In this document: in pieces, positions 57,118-64,000 of the stretch | Numbering within the stretch: position 1 is the first letter of the stretch | How the letters are laid out: each line of letters opens with the position of its first letter | NCBI RefSeq assembly: GCF_002802965.1 | Contig: NZ_NXGA01000001.1 | Span: 2,894,205-2,958,204, forward strand | DNA length: 64,000 nt | Direction of reading: 5' to 3' | Origin: Sporolactobacillus pectinivorans | GTDB lineage: Bacteria; Bacillota; Bacilli; Bacillales; Sporolactobacillaceae | The notes under the pieces: model-generated | The model's input: only the letters and a program-made list of their open reading frames with translations | Database searches by the model: none | Told to the model about the DNA's origin: nothing | Made by a program: the position numbers and the translations under genes

Positions 57118-57261
57118 ATGGAAAATATGACTGATGATTTGCTGATTGAATCTTATGAAAAAGCCAGAAAATATCAGCTGAGTGAAGAATTCATCGTACT
57201 TATAGAACAAGAAATGAACCGCCGAAATATTATTGTGCCCAAGCATCTAATGACGAACTAA
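57118..57261 (+). CDS. sda: Sporulation checkpoint protein Sda
   Basis: Sda blocks the KinA sporulation kinase when replication is perturbed. The 47-aa sequence starts MENMTDDLLIESYEKARKYQ and has the helical hairpin of Sda (EEFIVLIEQEMNRR). The ATG at 57118 gives the same spacing to LLIESY as in B. subtilis; ATG 57127 is possible. The gene is next to yqeG as in B. subtilis and is preceded by a DnaA-box cluster. Confidence 0.9.
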   Translation: MENMTDDLLIESYEKARKYQLSEEFIVLIEQEMNRRNIIVPKHLMTN

Positions 57262-57385
57262 GTTCATAGAGAGTCAATTCCATGCATCGGGAAAGATTTC
57301 CGTAAACACTTTCTATTCTGTCAGGCTTCAGGCTGAAAAAACAGAAGGGCCTGCAAGCTGCACAGGTCAACTTCCGTAAAAATGA

Positions 57386-57478
57386 TTAATAAGCCCAAGC
57401 CGCACCGACGATAATCAGTAAAATAAATAACACAACGACCAGGGCAAAACCTGATCCGTAACCGGCCGAGTAGCCCAT
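57386..57478 (-). CDS. YjcZ-type small sporulation membrane peptide
   Basis: A 30-aa frame starts MGYSAGYGSGFALVVVLFIL and ends VGAAWAY. This is the YjcZ family: glycine/tyrosine-rich N-terminus followed by one hydrophobic helix. GAAGGA and AAGAGGA precede the ATG. Such peptides are typical of Bacillales, often many per genome, and are made late in sporulation. Its exact role is unknown. It lies between sda and sigK on the opposite strand. Confidence 0.85.
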   Translation of the reverse strand: MGYSAGYGSGFALVVVLFILLIIVGAAWAY

Positions 57479-57702
57479 TCCTCTTCAATTCCTTCATGTC
57501 ATGTCATGTTCACTACAAATTATTCATATGCGAGCACTTTGACTGGGCTGTTTTACTCCCGGGCAGATGATCAATGAAGGTATTTTTCCTTGGATTTTAT
57601 CTCTCATTCTTCAGAATTCAGACAGGCACGGGACAGGGCAAACGCCCATATGCTAATAGACAGCACAGAAGCATTTAGAATTTCCCGGAGGAGTGAATAC
57701 TC

Positions 57703-58404
57703 ATGCTGTCTATTGCCGGCGGACTCGCCTATCTTTTCAAACAGGTCTTGCTGCTTGTTTCCTATGTGAAGAACAACGCCTTTCCCCAGCCGTTATCGGA
57801 GGAAGAGGAGAGAAGATGTCTCCAGCGCATGGCAGAAGGCGATCAAGAAGCCAGAAATATGCTGATCGAGCATAACCTGCGGCTTGTCGCCCATATCGTC
57901 AAGAAATTTAATAATACCAAAGAAGATACCGATGATCTGATATCGATCGGAACCATCGGCCTGATCAAGGCCATCGAAAGTTATTCCACCGGAAAAGGAA
58001 CAAAATTGGCGACTTTTGCAGCTCGTTGTATTGAAAACGAAATATTGATGCATTTCCGGAGCCTGAAGAAAACACGGAAAGATGTTTCGCTGAACGATCC
58101 TATCGGCCAGGACAAAGAGGGCAATGCTATTTCTCTGATCGATATACTTAAATCGAAAAACAAAGATATCGTCGATGAGATTTCACTGCGGCTCGACACA
58201 AAAAAAATTCATCATGCACTTGCTATTCTTGATCCGAGGGAAGAAGAGGTCATTGTAAGCCGTTATGGTCTGAATAACCAGCAAGATCTGACCCAGCGGG
58301 AAATTGCGGAAAAACTTTCGATCTCGCGGAGCTATGTCTCGCGGATCGAAAAGCGGGCTTTGATGAAACTTTATAACGAAATTTTTCGCAGGCCGGGCCG
58401 GTAA
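57703..58404 (+). CDS. sigK: Mother-cell sigma factor pro-SigK
   Basis: SigK directs late mother-cell transcription. The hydrophobic N-terminus (about residues 1-20, [20 protein letters not shown]) is the pro-sequence removed by SpoIVFB. Region 2 ([33 protein letters not shown]) and region 4 ([24 protein letters not shown]) are complete over 233 aa. The gene is uninterrupted, unlike the skin-split sigK of B. subtilis. GGAGGAG precedes the ATG. Confidence 0.96.
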   Translation: MLSIAGGLAYLFKQVLLLVSYVKNNAFPQPLSEEEERRCLQRMAEGDQEARNMLIEHNLRLVAHIVKKFNNTKEDTDDLISIGTIGLIKAIESYSTGKGTKLATFAARCIENEILMHFRSLKKTRKDVSLNDPIGQDKEGNAISLIDILKSKNKDIVDEISLRLDTKKIHHALAILDPREEEVIVSRYGLNNQQDLTQREIAEKLSISRSYVSRIEKRALMKLYNEIFRRPGR

Positions 58405-58500
58405 TCCAGGACCAGGTCTTTTTATGTCGTCATGAAAGCATAAAAATTCAGAAGAAACGGCGTCATTGCCGTCACAGCTGCCTCTGTCCGCGGCTGAAGC

Positions 58501-58519
58501 TTGCCAAGCGGCAATTTTT
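58501..58519 (+). terminator. Short terminator after sigK
   Basis: TTGCC-AAGC-GGCAA (58501-58514) followed by T5. The stem is short, so strength is uncertain. Confidence 0.5.
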
Positions 58520-58607
58520 CTTAAAATGAGTGCTCTTATTTTCCAATATGAAATGCCAATGGTAAACTAGGATTGATAAAACTAATGCTGCAAAGCGAGG
58601 GAGTACT

Positions 58608-58904
58608 ATGGCAGAAGACGGAAAAATAAAAAGCGTCCATCTCATGGTTGAAGGACGGGTGCAGGCAGTCGGATTCCGATACTTCACATGGCAGACTGCG
58701 CAGTCGTTCGATATCACCGGATGGGTGCGCAATCGTGAGGACGGTTCCGTTGAAATAGCTGCAGAAGGTGCTGCAGATCATGTCGACCATTTCGTTCAGT
58801 CTATAAAAAAAGGAAGCACGTTTTCCCGTGTCAAACATGTGGACGTGCATGAATATGACCACGCGGAGCACTATGCTTCCTTTGATATTCTTAACTCAAT
58901 ATAA
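58608..58904 (+). CDS. acyP: Acylphosphatase
   Basis: A 98-aa enzyme that hydrolyses acyl phosphates. The phosphate cradle and catalytic arginine are in EGRVQAVGFRYF; the catalytic asparagine is in GWVRNREDGSVEI. GCGAGGGAG precedes the ATG. It is transcribed alone. Confidence 0.94.
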   Translation: MAEDGKIKSVHLMVEGRVQAVGFRYFTWQTAQSFDITGWVRNREDGSVEIAAEGAADHVDHFVQSIKKGSTFSRVKHVDVHEYDHAEHYASFDILNSI

Positions 58905-58907
58905 TGA

Positions 58908-58937
58908 AACGCGCGGGTAGCAGCCGCTCGTTTATTT
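58908..58937 (+). terminator. Terminator after acyP
   Basis: AACGCGCGG (58908-58916) pairs with CCGCTCGTT (58924-58932) with one mismatch, followed by TTATTTG. Confidence 0.6.
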
Positions 58938-59280
58938 GTGCATGTTTATTTAATACAATCAATAATTCCAGTGCAATTGCTGCGCCATTTAGAAGTGAAA
59001 GTGATGTGCTATGCGCCGGCCCTGAGACTGTTCGTACAGTGTCCGGATTCTCCGCAAGTCTCTGACAATGTCTGCACGATGCCCTTTCTTCGATTTCTCT
59101 ACTCCCTAACGGGTGAAAGGTTTACTATGTCATTTTCATTTCTCCGTTCATTTGGGCAGAATGCCGTTTCCCTTTCAAATTATTATTTTATGAGATACCC
59201 GTGTCCACCATCAACCGGCTGCTGAACATTTGTAGCTCACGCTGAAGGCTGATTTTTCTTCAGTTCTGTATATTTTTTTA

Positions 59281-59316
59281 ACAAAAAAAGAATGAAATCT
59301 TTTGTGATTTTCATTC
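59281..59316 (-). terminator. Terminator after the YrzI-like gene
   Basis: GAATGAAATC/GATTTTCATTC arms (59290-59299 and 59306-59316) followed on the minus strand by TTTTTTTG. Confidence 0.75.
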
Positions 59317-59357
59317 CGGTCTATCATCATGATTCAATGGTCTGAACGATTCTTCTC

Positions 59358-59498
59358 TTAAAAAAACTTACTGTAAAACATCCGTTTGGTCAGCATCTCA
59401 TCTTTCAGCCGGTTAATCCGTTCATTGTCTTCGATTCGGTTCGCTGCTGTCTGTTTCCTTTTAGTGCCTGTGAATGAAAAAAAACGTTTTTCTGCCAT
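59358..59498 (-). CDS. Small basic protein, possibly YrzI-like
   Basis: A 46-aa frame starts MAEKRFFSFTGTKRKQTAAN and ends TKRMFYSKFF. A very strong ribosome-binding site (TTGGAGGAG) precedes the ATG, and a terminator follows, so it is a real gene. Size, basic character and location near yrhC-mccB resemble the YrzI family of Bacillus, but sequence similarity is weak by eye. Confidence 0.65.
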   Translation of the reverse strand: MAEKRFFSFTGTKRKQTAANRIEDNERINRLKDEMLTKRMFYSKFF

Positions 59499-59832
59499 GG
59501 AAGTTTCTCCTCCAACCTTAAGTATCAGATACATACCTTAATCAGGAAAACCGCTTTTTGATCTCTTTTTTCTCTATATATTCTGTTTAGGCTGCTCTTT
59601 CAGGGCGCAAAGAACCGCAGGCCCTAAAAAAGCGGGTACCGCGGCTGGATATTGTTGTTGTATCAACGGGTACACTTTCAATGTACTCACTTAAAAACTC
59701 TCATATGATCGCTATTGTCCGTCCTGAATCTAACTGTGATACAGTCACCTTTTCAGCGGTCTTTCCTCATGCATTGATATTGTATGGCATGGCAGCAGCA
59801 ATTGTAAACCCCTTTGCTTATAGTCGAAAAAC
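59499..59832. other. Intergenic region between the SDR gene and the YrzI-like gene
   Basis: I see no gene in these 334 bp. A T-box-like core (GGGTACCGCGG, 59635-59645) occurs, but no upstream specifier stem or downstream gene on the same strand, so I do not call a riboswitch. Confidence 0.4.
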
Positions 59833-60621
59833 TTAGATGCTTCGAACAAGTCCGCCATCGACAAGCAGCGATTCTCCAGTAACGTATGTGCAAGCGTCGG
59901 AAACTAAAAAAGCGGCCGTTTTGGCAAATTCTTCGGGGCTTCCGTATCGCCCAAGCGGAATTTCGGCTTCTGATTTTTTTTGTATCTCACTGACAGACAG
60001 GCCGGTCCTCTCACTTTGTTTTTCATTCAGCTGAAGAACGCGATCGGTGAGAATGCGTCCGGGTGCCAGTGTGTTTATGAGTATATTATTTTCGGAAAGT
60101 TCTCCTGACAGCGTTTTTGTCAGTCCAACAATGCCTAGCCGGAAAGTGTTGGATAACACAAGGTTATTGATCGGTTTTTTAATCGATGATGACGCAATAT
60201 TTAATATATGTCCGCCCCCTGCTTTCTCCATCAGCGGGACGACCGCCCGGATCATTCGAACGTAACTGAGCAGATTGAGCTCAAATGCTTTTTGCCAGTC
60301 CTGATCGGTCATTGACAGAAAGCTCCCGCTTGGCGGTCCCCCCGCGTTGTTGACCAGAATATCCAGCGAATTAAAGTGCAGTTTCGTGAAATCTGCCAGG
60401 GCATCAATATCTTCTCTTCGTGCCACGTCAGCGGGATAATAGGTCGAGGAGCCTTCAACCAGATTATCCAATACACCTGAAGCTGTTTCAAGGTGTTTCT
60501 GTTCACGGCTGGACAATATCACTTCCGCCCCTTCCAGAACAAGTTGCTTTGCTATTGCAAACCCCAGTCCCTTGCTGGATGCCAGAATGAGTGCATGTTT
60601 CCCTTTCAGTCCAAGATCCAT
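59833..60621 (-). CDS. Short-chain dehydrogenase/reductase lacking the YxxxK pair
   Basis: A 262-aa Rossmann-fold SDR. The NAD(P) motif is ASSKGLGFAIAKQ, with NNAG and ADVARREDI present. The serine of the catalytic triad is in NIASSSIKKP, but where YxxxK is expected the sequence reads VLSNTFRLGIVGLTKTL, with no tyrosine or lysine in register. A subgroup of SDRs with this SNxxR pattern exists; activity may be different or absent. The ATG at 60621 has CGAGG upstream. Substrate unknown. Confidence 0.8.
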   Translation of the reverse strand: MDLGLKGKHALILASSKGLGFAIAKQLVLEGAEVILSSREQKHLETASGVLDNLVEGSSTYYPADVARREDIDALADFTKLHFNSLDILVNNAGGPPSGSFLSMTDQDWQKAFELNLLSYVRMIRAVVPLMEKAGGGHILNIASSSIKKPINNLVLSNTFRLGIVGLTKTLSGELSENNILINTLAPGRILTDRVLQLNEKQSERTGLSVSEIQKKSEAEIPLGRYGSPEEFAKTAAFLVSDACTYVTGESLLVDGGLVRSI

Positions 60622-60699
60622 CACAATGCCTCGCAATCTTTTTGTATATGATTAAGCTTGGATCGCCGTGGCGGCTCTTCATCCGGAAAAATCCATTTC

Positions 60700-60927
60700 C
60701 TACTGATCAAGTTTCTCCCTTAATTTTGACGTTCTCCAGTAAAAAAGAGAGGCAAGGAGTATGAACAATAGGCTTGAAACCGTTAATAATTCAAATTTCC
60801 ACTGTTCCTCTTCGAACTTCGGAATCAGTGTACCCGCATATAGAAATGTACTGAGAAACAGGCAAAGAAAACCTATCCTTCTACAGTCCTTAATTTTCTC
60901 CAAAATGATCTTCTCATAATCTTTCAT
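60700..60927 (-). CDS. yrhC: YrhC-like membrane protein
   Basis: A 75-aa protein with two hydrophobic helices (about residues 18-35 and 46-64) and charged ends, matching the YrhC family. It follows the mtnN-mccA-mccB operon as in B. subtilis, but a terminator lies between mccB and yrhC. GGAGGACAG precedes the ATG. The function is unknown. Confidence 0.8.
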   Translation of the reverse strand: MKDYEKIILEKIKDCRRIGFLCLFLSTFLYAGTLIPKFEEEQWKFELLTVSSLLFILLASLFYWRTSKLREKLDQ

Positions 60928-60993
60928 TTTCTGTCCTCCCTTCCATCTTCACTTTAACATGGAAAAAGTGAATTTTGAAAGGTATTTTCTGAC

Positions 60994-61031
60994 AAAAAAA
61001 GAATCCCCACATCGTCCGTCGCGGAGACTCT
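60994..61031 (-). terminator. Terminator after mccB
   Basis: A 9-bp stem with two G-U pairs (61000-61008 with 61023-61031), followed by TTTTTTT on the mccB strand. Confidence 0.85.
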
Positions 61032-61050
61032 TAATATTTTTTAAGATCCG

Positions 61051-62187
61051 TTAATCGTCCAAAGCCTGTTTCAGATCGGCAATCAAATCTTCAGCATCTT
61101 CAATGCCGACGGAAAGACGGATTAGGCCGTCGGTAATTCCAAGCGCTTCTCTCCGCGGTTTTGGAATCGATGCGTGCGTCATCTTAGCAGGGACAGAAAT
61201 CAGGCTTTCAACGGCGCCTAAACTTTCAGCGAGCGTAAAATATTTCACCTTTGCCAGAAGACGATCCGCGGCATCACCGCTTCCCGCGTCAAAAGAGATC
61301 ATGCCTCCGAAGCCTTCAGACTGTCTTTCAGCCAGCTCATGCCCCGGATGATGCTGTAAACCGGGATAGTAAACTTTAACTACCTTTGGATGCGCATCAA
61401 GAAATTCAGCAATTTTCCGCGCATTTGATTCGATCTGCTCCATTCTCAAAGCAAGAGTTTTAACTCCTCTAATCAGCAACCAGGCGTCCTGCGGTCCCGG
61501 AATTGCCCCAACAGAATTTTGAATGAATCCCAGTCTGTCTGCAAAGTCGTCGTCATTCACAGCAACCAGACCCGCTACGACATCGCTGTGCCCGCCGATA
61601 TATTTCGTAGCGCTGTGAAGAACGATATCGGCACCAAGCAGCAGAGGATGCTGCCAGTACGGAGTCGCAAATGTATTGTCAACAATCAGAAGCAGACCCT
61701 TCCGATGCGCGAGGACAGCCGTTTTCTTAATATCCGTAATTTTAAGAAGCGGATTGGTCGGTGTTTCAAGATAGATGGCCCGCGTCTTCTCCGTAATCGC
61801 CGTTTCTATTTTTTCCTGGTCACTGGTGTCGACAAAGGTTGCCGTTATGCCCAGTCTTTTGAATACTTTGTCAATAACCCTGAAGGTTCCGCCGTATACA
61901 TCATCCGTGATCACAATGTGATCGCCGCTGTTGAGCAGCATCAGAACAGACGAAATTGCCGCCATTCCGGAACCGAATGCGAATCCGGCTTTGCCGAATT
62001 CGAGCTCTTTGATCAGAACTTCCAAAGCACGGCGCGTCGGATTCGCCGTGCGTGAATAATCATAGCCTTTTGTAACCCCGACTGCTTCCTGTTTGTATGT
62101 GCTGGTTTGATAGATCGGCACGGTCACGCTGCCCGTGTAGTCGTCACCGAAAATGCCTGCATGTATCACTTTCGTTTTTGGCTTCAA
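61051..62187 (-). CDS. mccB: Cystathionine gamma-lyase / homocysteine gamma-lyase
   Basis: MccB cleaves cystathionine to cysteine in the reverse transsulfuration route and can also degrade homocysteine. The PLP lysine is in HSATKYIGGHSDV (about residue 195); YDYSRTANPTRRALE and the VDNTFATPYWQ region are typical of Cys/Met-metabolism PLP enzymes. The TTG at 62187 has AGAGGAG nine nt upstream and avoids overlap with mccA; the longer frame is unlikely. Length 378 aa. Confidence 0.93.
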   Translation of the reverse strand: MKPKTKVIHAGIFGDDYTGSVTVPIYQTSTYKQEAVGVTKGYDYSRTANPTRRALEVLIKELEFGKAGFAFGSGMAAISSVLMLLNSGDHIVITDDVYGGTFRVIDKVFKRLGITATFVDTSDQEKIETAITEKTRAIYLETPTNPLLKITDIKKTAVLAHRKGLLLIVDNTFATPYWQHPLLLGADIVLHSATKYIGGHSDVVAGLVAVNDDDFADRLGFIQNSVGAIPGPQDAWLLIRGVKTLALRMEQIESNARKIAEFLDAHPKVVKVYYPGLQHHPGHELAERQSEGFGGMISFDAGSGDAADRLLAKVKYFTLAESLGAVESLISVPAKMTHASIPKPRREALGITDGLIRLSVGIEDAEDLIADLKQALDD

Positions 62188-62215
62188 AACTTTTCTCTCC
62201 TCTTTGCTCCACGTA

Positions 62216-63130
62216 TTATCCGTATATTTTTTCACTTAAATAGCGTTCGCTCGAATCCGGGAAAAGGACAACAATGTTGCTGCCCGGTTCAGCCGTATCC
62301 GCTTCGAGCAGTGCTGCATGCAGCGCTGCTCCCGAAGAGCTGCCGACCAGCAATCCTTCTCTGCGCGCGACTTCACTCAACCTTCGGAAAGCGTCATCGT
62401 CACTGACCGTATGAATAGCACCAAAATACTCGGTTTTGACAAATGACGGAATAAATTCCATACCAATGCCCTCAGTCCGGTGAGGCGCCGATTTGCCCCC
62501 GTTCAAAATGGATCCGACAGGTTCAACAACAGCCGCCTTGATCTTAGGATTTTTGCTTTTCAGATAAGAGGCAACCCCGGTAAATGTGCCTCCTGTACCG
62601 GCGCCAGCAACAAAAACATCGACTTTTCCATGCAAATCTTCCCAGATTTCCGGACCAAGCGTGTCAAAATAAGCCTCGGGATTTTCATCATTGGCAAATT
62701 GATTCGGGCAATAACTGCCAGGAATCTCACGGACAAGCTGCTGCGCCCTGGCAATGGCTCCGGCCATCCCCTTTTCAGTCTCAGTGTGGACCACTTCTGC
62801 ACCCAAAGCCTTCATCAGTGTTTGTTTTTCTGCACTGAACTTCTCAGGCACGCAGAAGATAACATGAATGCCCTTTCCTACAGCTGCCAGTGCAATGCCA
62901 ATTCCGGTGTTTCCGGCTGTAGGCTCTATCAAAGTTCCACCCGTTTTAAGCCTGCCTGAAGCCAGCGCTTTCCCAACAAATTTTTCTCCCAGACGGTCTT
63001 TGACACTGCCGCCTGGATTTAAGTATTCGCATTTCGCGTACAAGTGCACGCCTTCCGGGATCTGAAATGCATTTAATTCGACCAGCGGAGTCCTGCCGAC
63101 CAGTTCGTGCACACTCCGGTATACTGCCAA
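62216..63130 (-). CDS. mccA: Cystathionine beta-synthase, O-acetylserine dependent (MccA)
   Basis: MccA condenses homocysteine with O-acetylserine to cystathionine. It is a CysK-fold PLP enzyme of about 304 aa: the PLP lysine is in PGGSVKDRLG (about residue 42), the substrate loop is EPTAGNTGIGIA, and the phosphate loop GAGTGGTFTG. I favour the TTG at 63130 with GGGGTG six nt upstream; GTG 63139 is the alternative. A hairpin lies between mtnN and this gene. Confidence 0.92.
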   Translation of the reverse strand: MAVYRSVHELVGRTPLVELNAFQIPEGVHLYAKCEYLNPGGSVKDRLGEKFVGKALASGRLKTGGTLIEPTAGNTGIGIALAAVGKGIHVIFCVPEKFSAEKQTLMKALGAEVVHTETEKGMAGAIARAQQLVREIPGSYCPNQFANDENPEAYFDTLGPEIWEDLHGKVDVFVAGAGTGGTFTGVASYLKSKNPKIKAAVVEPVGSILNGGKSAPHRTEGIGMEFIPSFVKTEYFGAIHTVSDDDAFRRLSEVARREGLLVGSSSGAALHAALLEADTAEPGSNIVVLFPDSSERYLSEKIYG

Positions 63131-63154
63131 TCCTGTCACCCCATTTATCGATTT

Positions 63155-63194
63155 AATAAAAGTCCCGGCTGGACTGACAACAGTCGTTAGCCGG
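63155..63194 (-). terminator. Terminator-like hairpin between mtnN and mccA
   Basis: CCGGCT (63165-63170) pairs with AGCCGG (63189-63194), enclosing GACTG/CAGTC, then GACTTTTATT on the operon strand. It could attenuate transcription from mtnN into mccA. Confidence 0.5.
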
Positions 63195-63279
63195 AAAATG
63201 TGCTGGAATGTTAGTCAGGCAGTCCCTGCCCGCGTACCGGTCAATGATCATCTGTTTTATATAAATGGAGCTCAGCCGC

Positions 63280-64000
63280 TTATTTTGCATGATTCTCCGC
63301 CCCGCTATGTTTTTTTAGTTCTCTCAGCAATGCAAGAACGAATTGTGCAGAATGTTTCGCCGCAGTTTCCAGAAACTGCTCAAAAGAAATATCGGATTTT
63401 TTACCGGCGATATCAGATAACGCACGCACAATCAGAAAGGGGACATTAAACTGGAAGCATACTTGGGCAATGGCAGCCGCTTCCATTTCTACTGCCTTCA
63501 CTTCCGGGAACTGTGTTTTAAGCTTCATGATGCGCTTCGGATCAGCCATAAATGAATCTCCAGTTGCAATCTTTCCTTTGACAATCAGATGCTTTTCCAG
63601 CGCTGAAGAAGCCGCCGACTCAGCGAGTTCTGAAAGTCTCCGATCGGGAACATAAACAGCTGGCATCCCCGGCACCTGGCCGGGAGCGTAGCCGAATGCG
63701 GTGGCATCTGCATCATGATAAATCACGCCTGAAGAAATGACGACATCGCCGATATTCAGCGAAACGTCAGTCCCTCCCGCCGAACCAGTATTAATGACAA
63801 CATCAGGATGAAAACGATCAATCAAGAGCGCAGTGCCCAGCGCAGCATTTACTTTGCCTATCCCTGATTGAAGCAACACGGTTTCAAAACCTTCAAGACT
63901 GCCGCAGTAAAAGCGGGAATGAGCCACTTCTACTTTCATAACCTCAGTCATTTCTCCTTTTAAAATTTCTACTTCTTCCTCCATAGCACCGATTAACCCG
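63280..64000 (-). CDS. mtnN: MTA/SAH nucleosidase (partial, 5' end off the window)
   Basis: MtnN cleaves methylthioadenosine and S-adenosylhomocysteine, yielding S-ribosylhomocysteine for recycling. The frame continues off the right edge: the last codons read GLIGAMEEEVEIL, which is the family's N-terminus lacking its first few residues. The catalytic glutamates and aspartate are in AMEEEVE, KAVEMEAAAIAQV and VRALSDIAG. It heads the mtnN-mccA-mccB operon. Confidence 0.95.
   Translation of the reverse strand, partial: GLIGAMEEEVEILKGEMTEVMKVEVAHSRFYCGSLEGFETVLLQSGIGKVNAALGTALLIDRFHPDVVINTGSAGGTDVSLNIGDVVISSGVIYHDADATAFGYAPGQVPGMPAVYVPDRRLSELAESAASSALEKHLIVKGKIATGDSFMADPKRIMKLKTQFPEVKAVEMEAAAIAQVCFQFNVPFLIVRALSDIAGKKSDISFEQFLETAAKHSAQFVLALLRELKKHSGAENHAK

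Larger units (their letters stand above)
58905..59357. other. Intergenic region after acyP
   Basis: A terminator (58908-58937) and a second one for the minus strand (59281-59316) bracket about 340 bp in which I see no convincing gene. The open frames present lack ribosome-binding sites and family features. Confidence 0.5.

Noticed and set aside
58938..59225. 95-aa plus-strand frame after acyP
   Set aside because: No ribosome-binding site, no recognisable motifs, cysteine/proline-rich composition typical of chance frames, and it begins right after a terminator.
59625..59660. T-box-like core (GGGTACCGCGG) on the plus strand
   Set aside because: The consensus GGTGG is incomplete, no specifier stem or terminator/antiterminator pair is visible, and no amino-acid gene follows on that strand.

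Overview
The window is a conserved chromosomal core segment from a low-to-moderate-GC, endospore-forming Firmicute of the order Bacillales. Gene order from pbpA-sodA to sda follows the Bacillus subtilis block pbpA/sodA ... ispG ... nfo ... ispH-yqfO-trmK-sigA-dnaG ... recO-era-cdd-dgkA-ybeY-yqfF-phoH-yqfD-yqfC ... floA-yqeY-rpsU ... prmA-dnaJ-dnaK-grpE-hrcA-hemW-lepA ... gpr-rpsT-holA-comE-rsfS-yqeK-nadD-yhbY-aroE-yqeH-yqeG-sda. Sporulation genes (sigK, gpr, sda, yqfC/yqfD, a YjcZ-type peptide) show a spore former. Several genes normally in this block are absent here: glyQ/glyS, yqfL, cshB, spoIIP, yqeM and cccA. The mixture suggests a divergent family such as Sporolactobacillaceae, but that placement is inference and no 16S gene is present.

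Layout. 1-2207 is mobile DNA: the start of an IS200/IS605 tnpA running off the left edge, then a complete IS3/IS150-type element (713-2201) that appears to have landed two codons into a tiny membrane-protein gene. 2254-5204 holds a class B penicillin-binding protein and superoxide dismutase. 5755-6171 is a five-gene tRNA operon (Asn, Met, His, a second CAU tRNA, Ser). 6396-15717 carries an NfeD-like protein, a LysM protein, ispG, a nitroreductase, an orphan histidine kinase, nfo, a YqfQ-like protein, ispH and yqfO. A roughly 255-bp inverted-repeat-bounded element separates yqfO from trmK. 16027-31874 is a long leftward series: rpsU, yqeY, floA, cell-envelope and sporulation genes, RNA maturation genes (ybeY, era), recO, ccpN, dnaG and sigA. 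33042-44601 contains RNA and ribosome modification genes (mtaB, rsmE, prmA), the CIRCE-controlled hrcA-grpE-dnaK-dnaJ operon, hemW and lepA. 44670-52314 has the germination protease gpr, divergent rpsT, holA and a complete comEA-comEB-comEC DNA-uptake operon with divergent comER. 52465-56808 is the rsfS-yqeK-nadD-yhbY-aroE-yqeH-yqeG cluster. 56809-58404 joins a DnaA-box cluster, sda, a YjcZ peptide and an uninterrupted sigK. 58608-64000 ends with acylphosphatase, an atypical SDR protein, yrhC and the mtnN-mccA-mccB reverse transsulfuration operon, with mtnN cut by the right edge.

How the genes work together. Much of the window links translation and ribosome assembly (era, ybeY, yqeH, rsfS, yhbY, prmA, rsmE, lepA, rpsU, rpsT) with replication and transcription initiation (dnaG, sigA, holA, recO) and with sporulation decisions. 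I see no defence system, prophage or biosynthetic island. The most informative unexplained details are small: IS-disrupted and degenerate tiny membrane peptides, a CAU tRNA with C33, a promoter with an overlapping cre site aimed into the 3' end of sigA, a canonical sigma-G promoter for gpr, and a dense DnaA-box cluster plus one 0A box upstream of sda.
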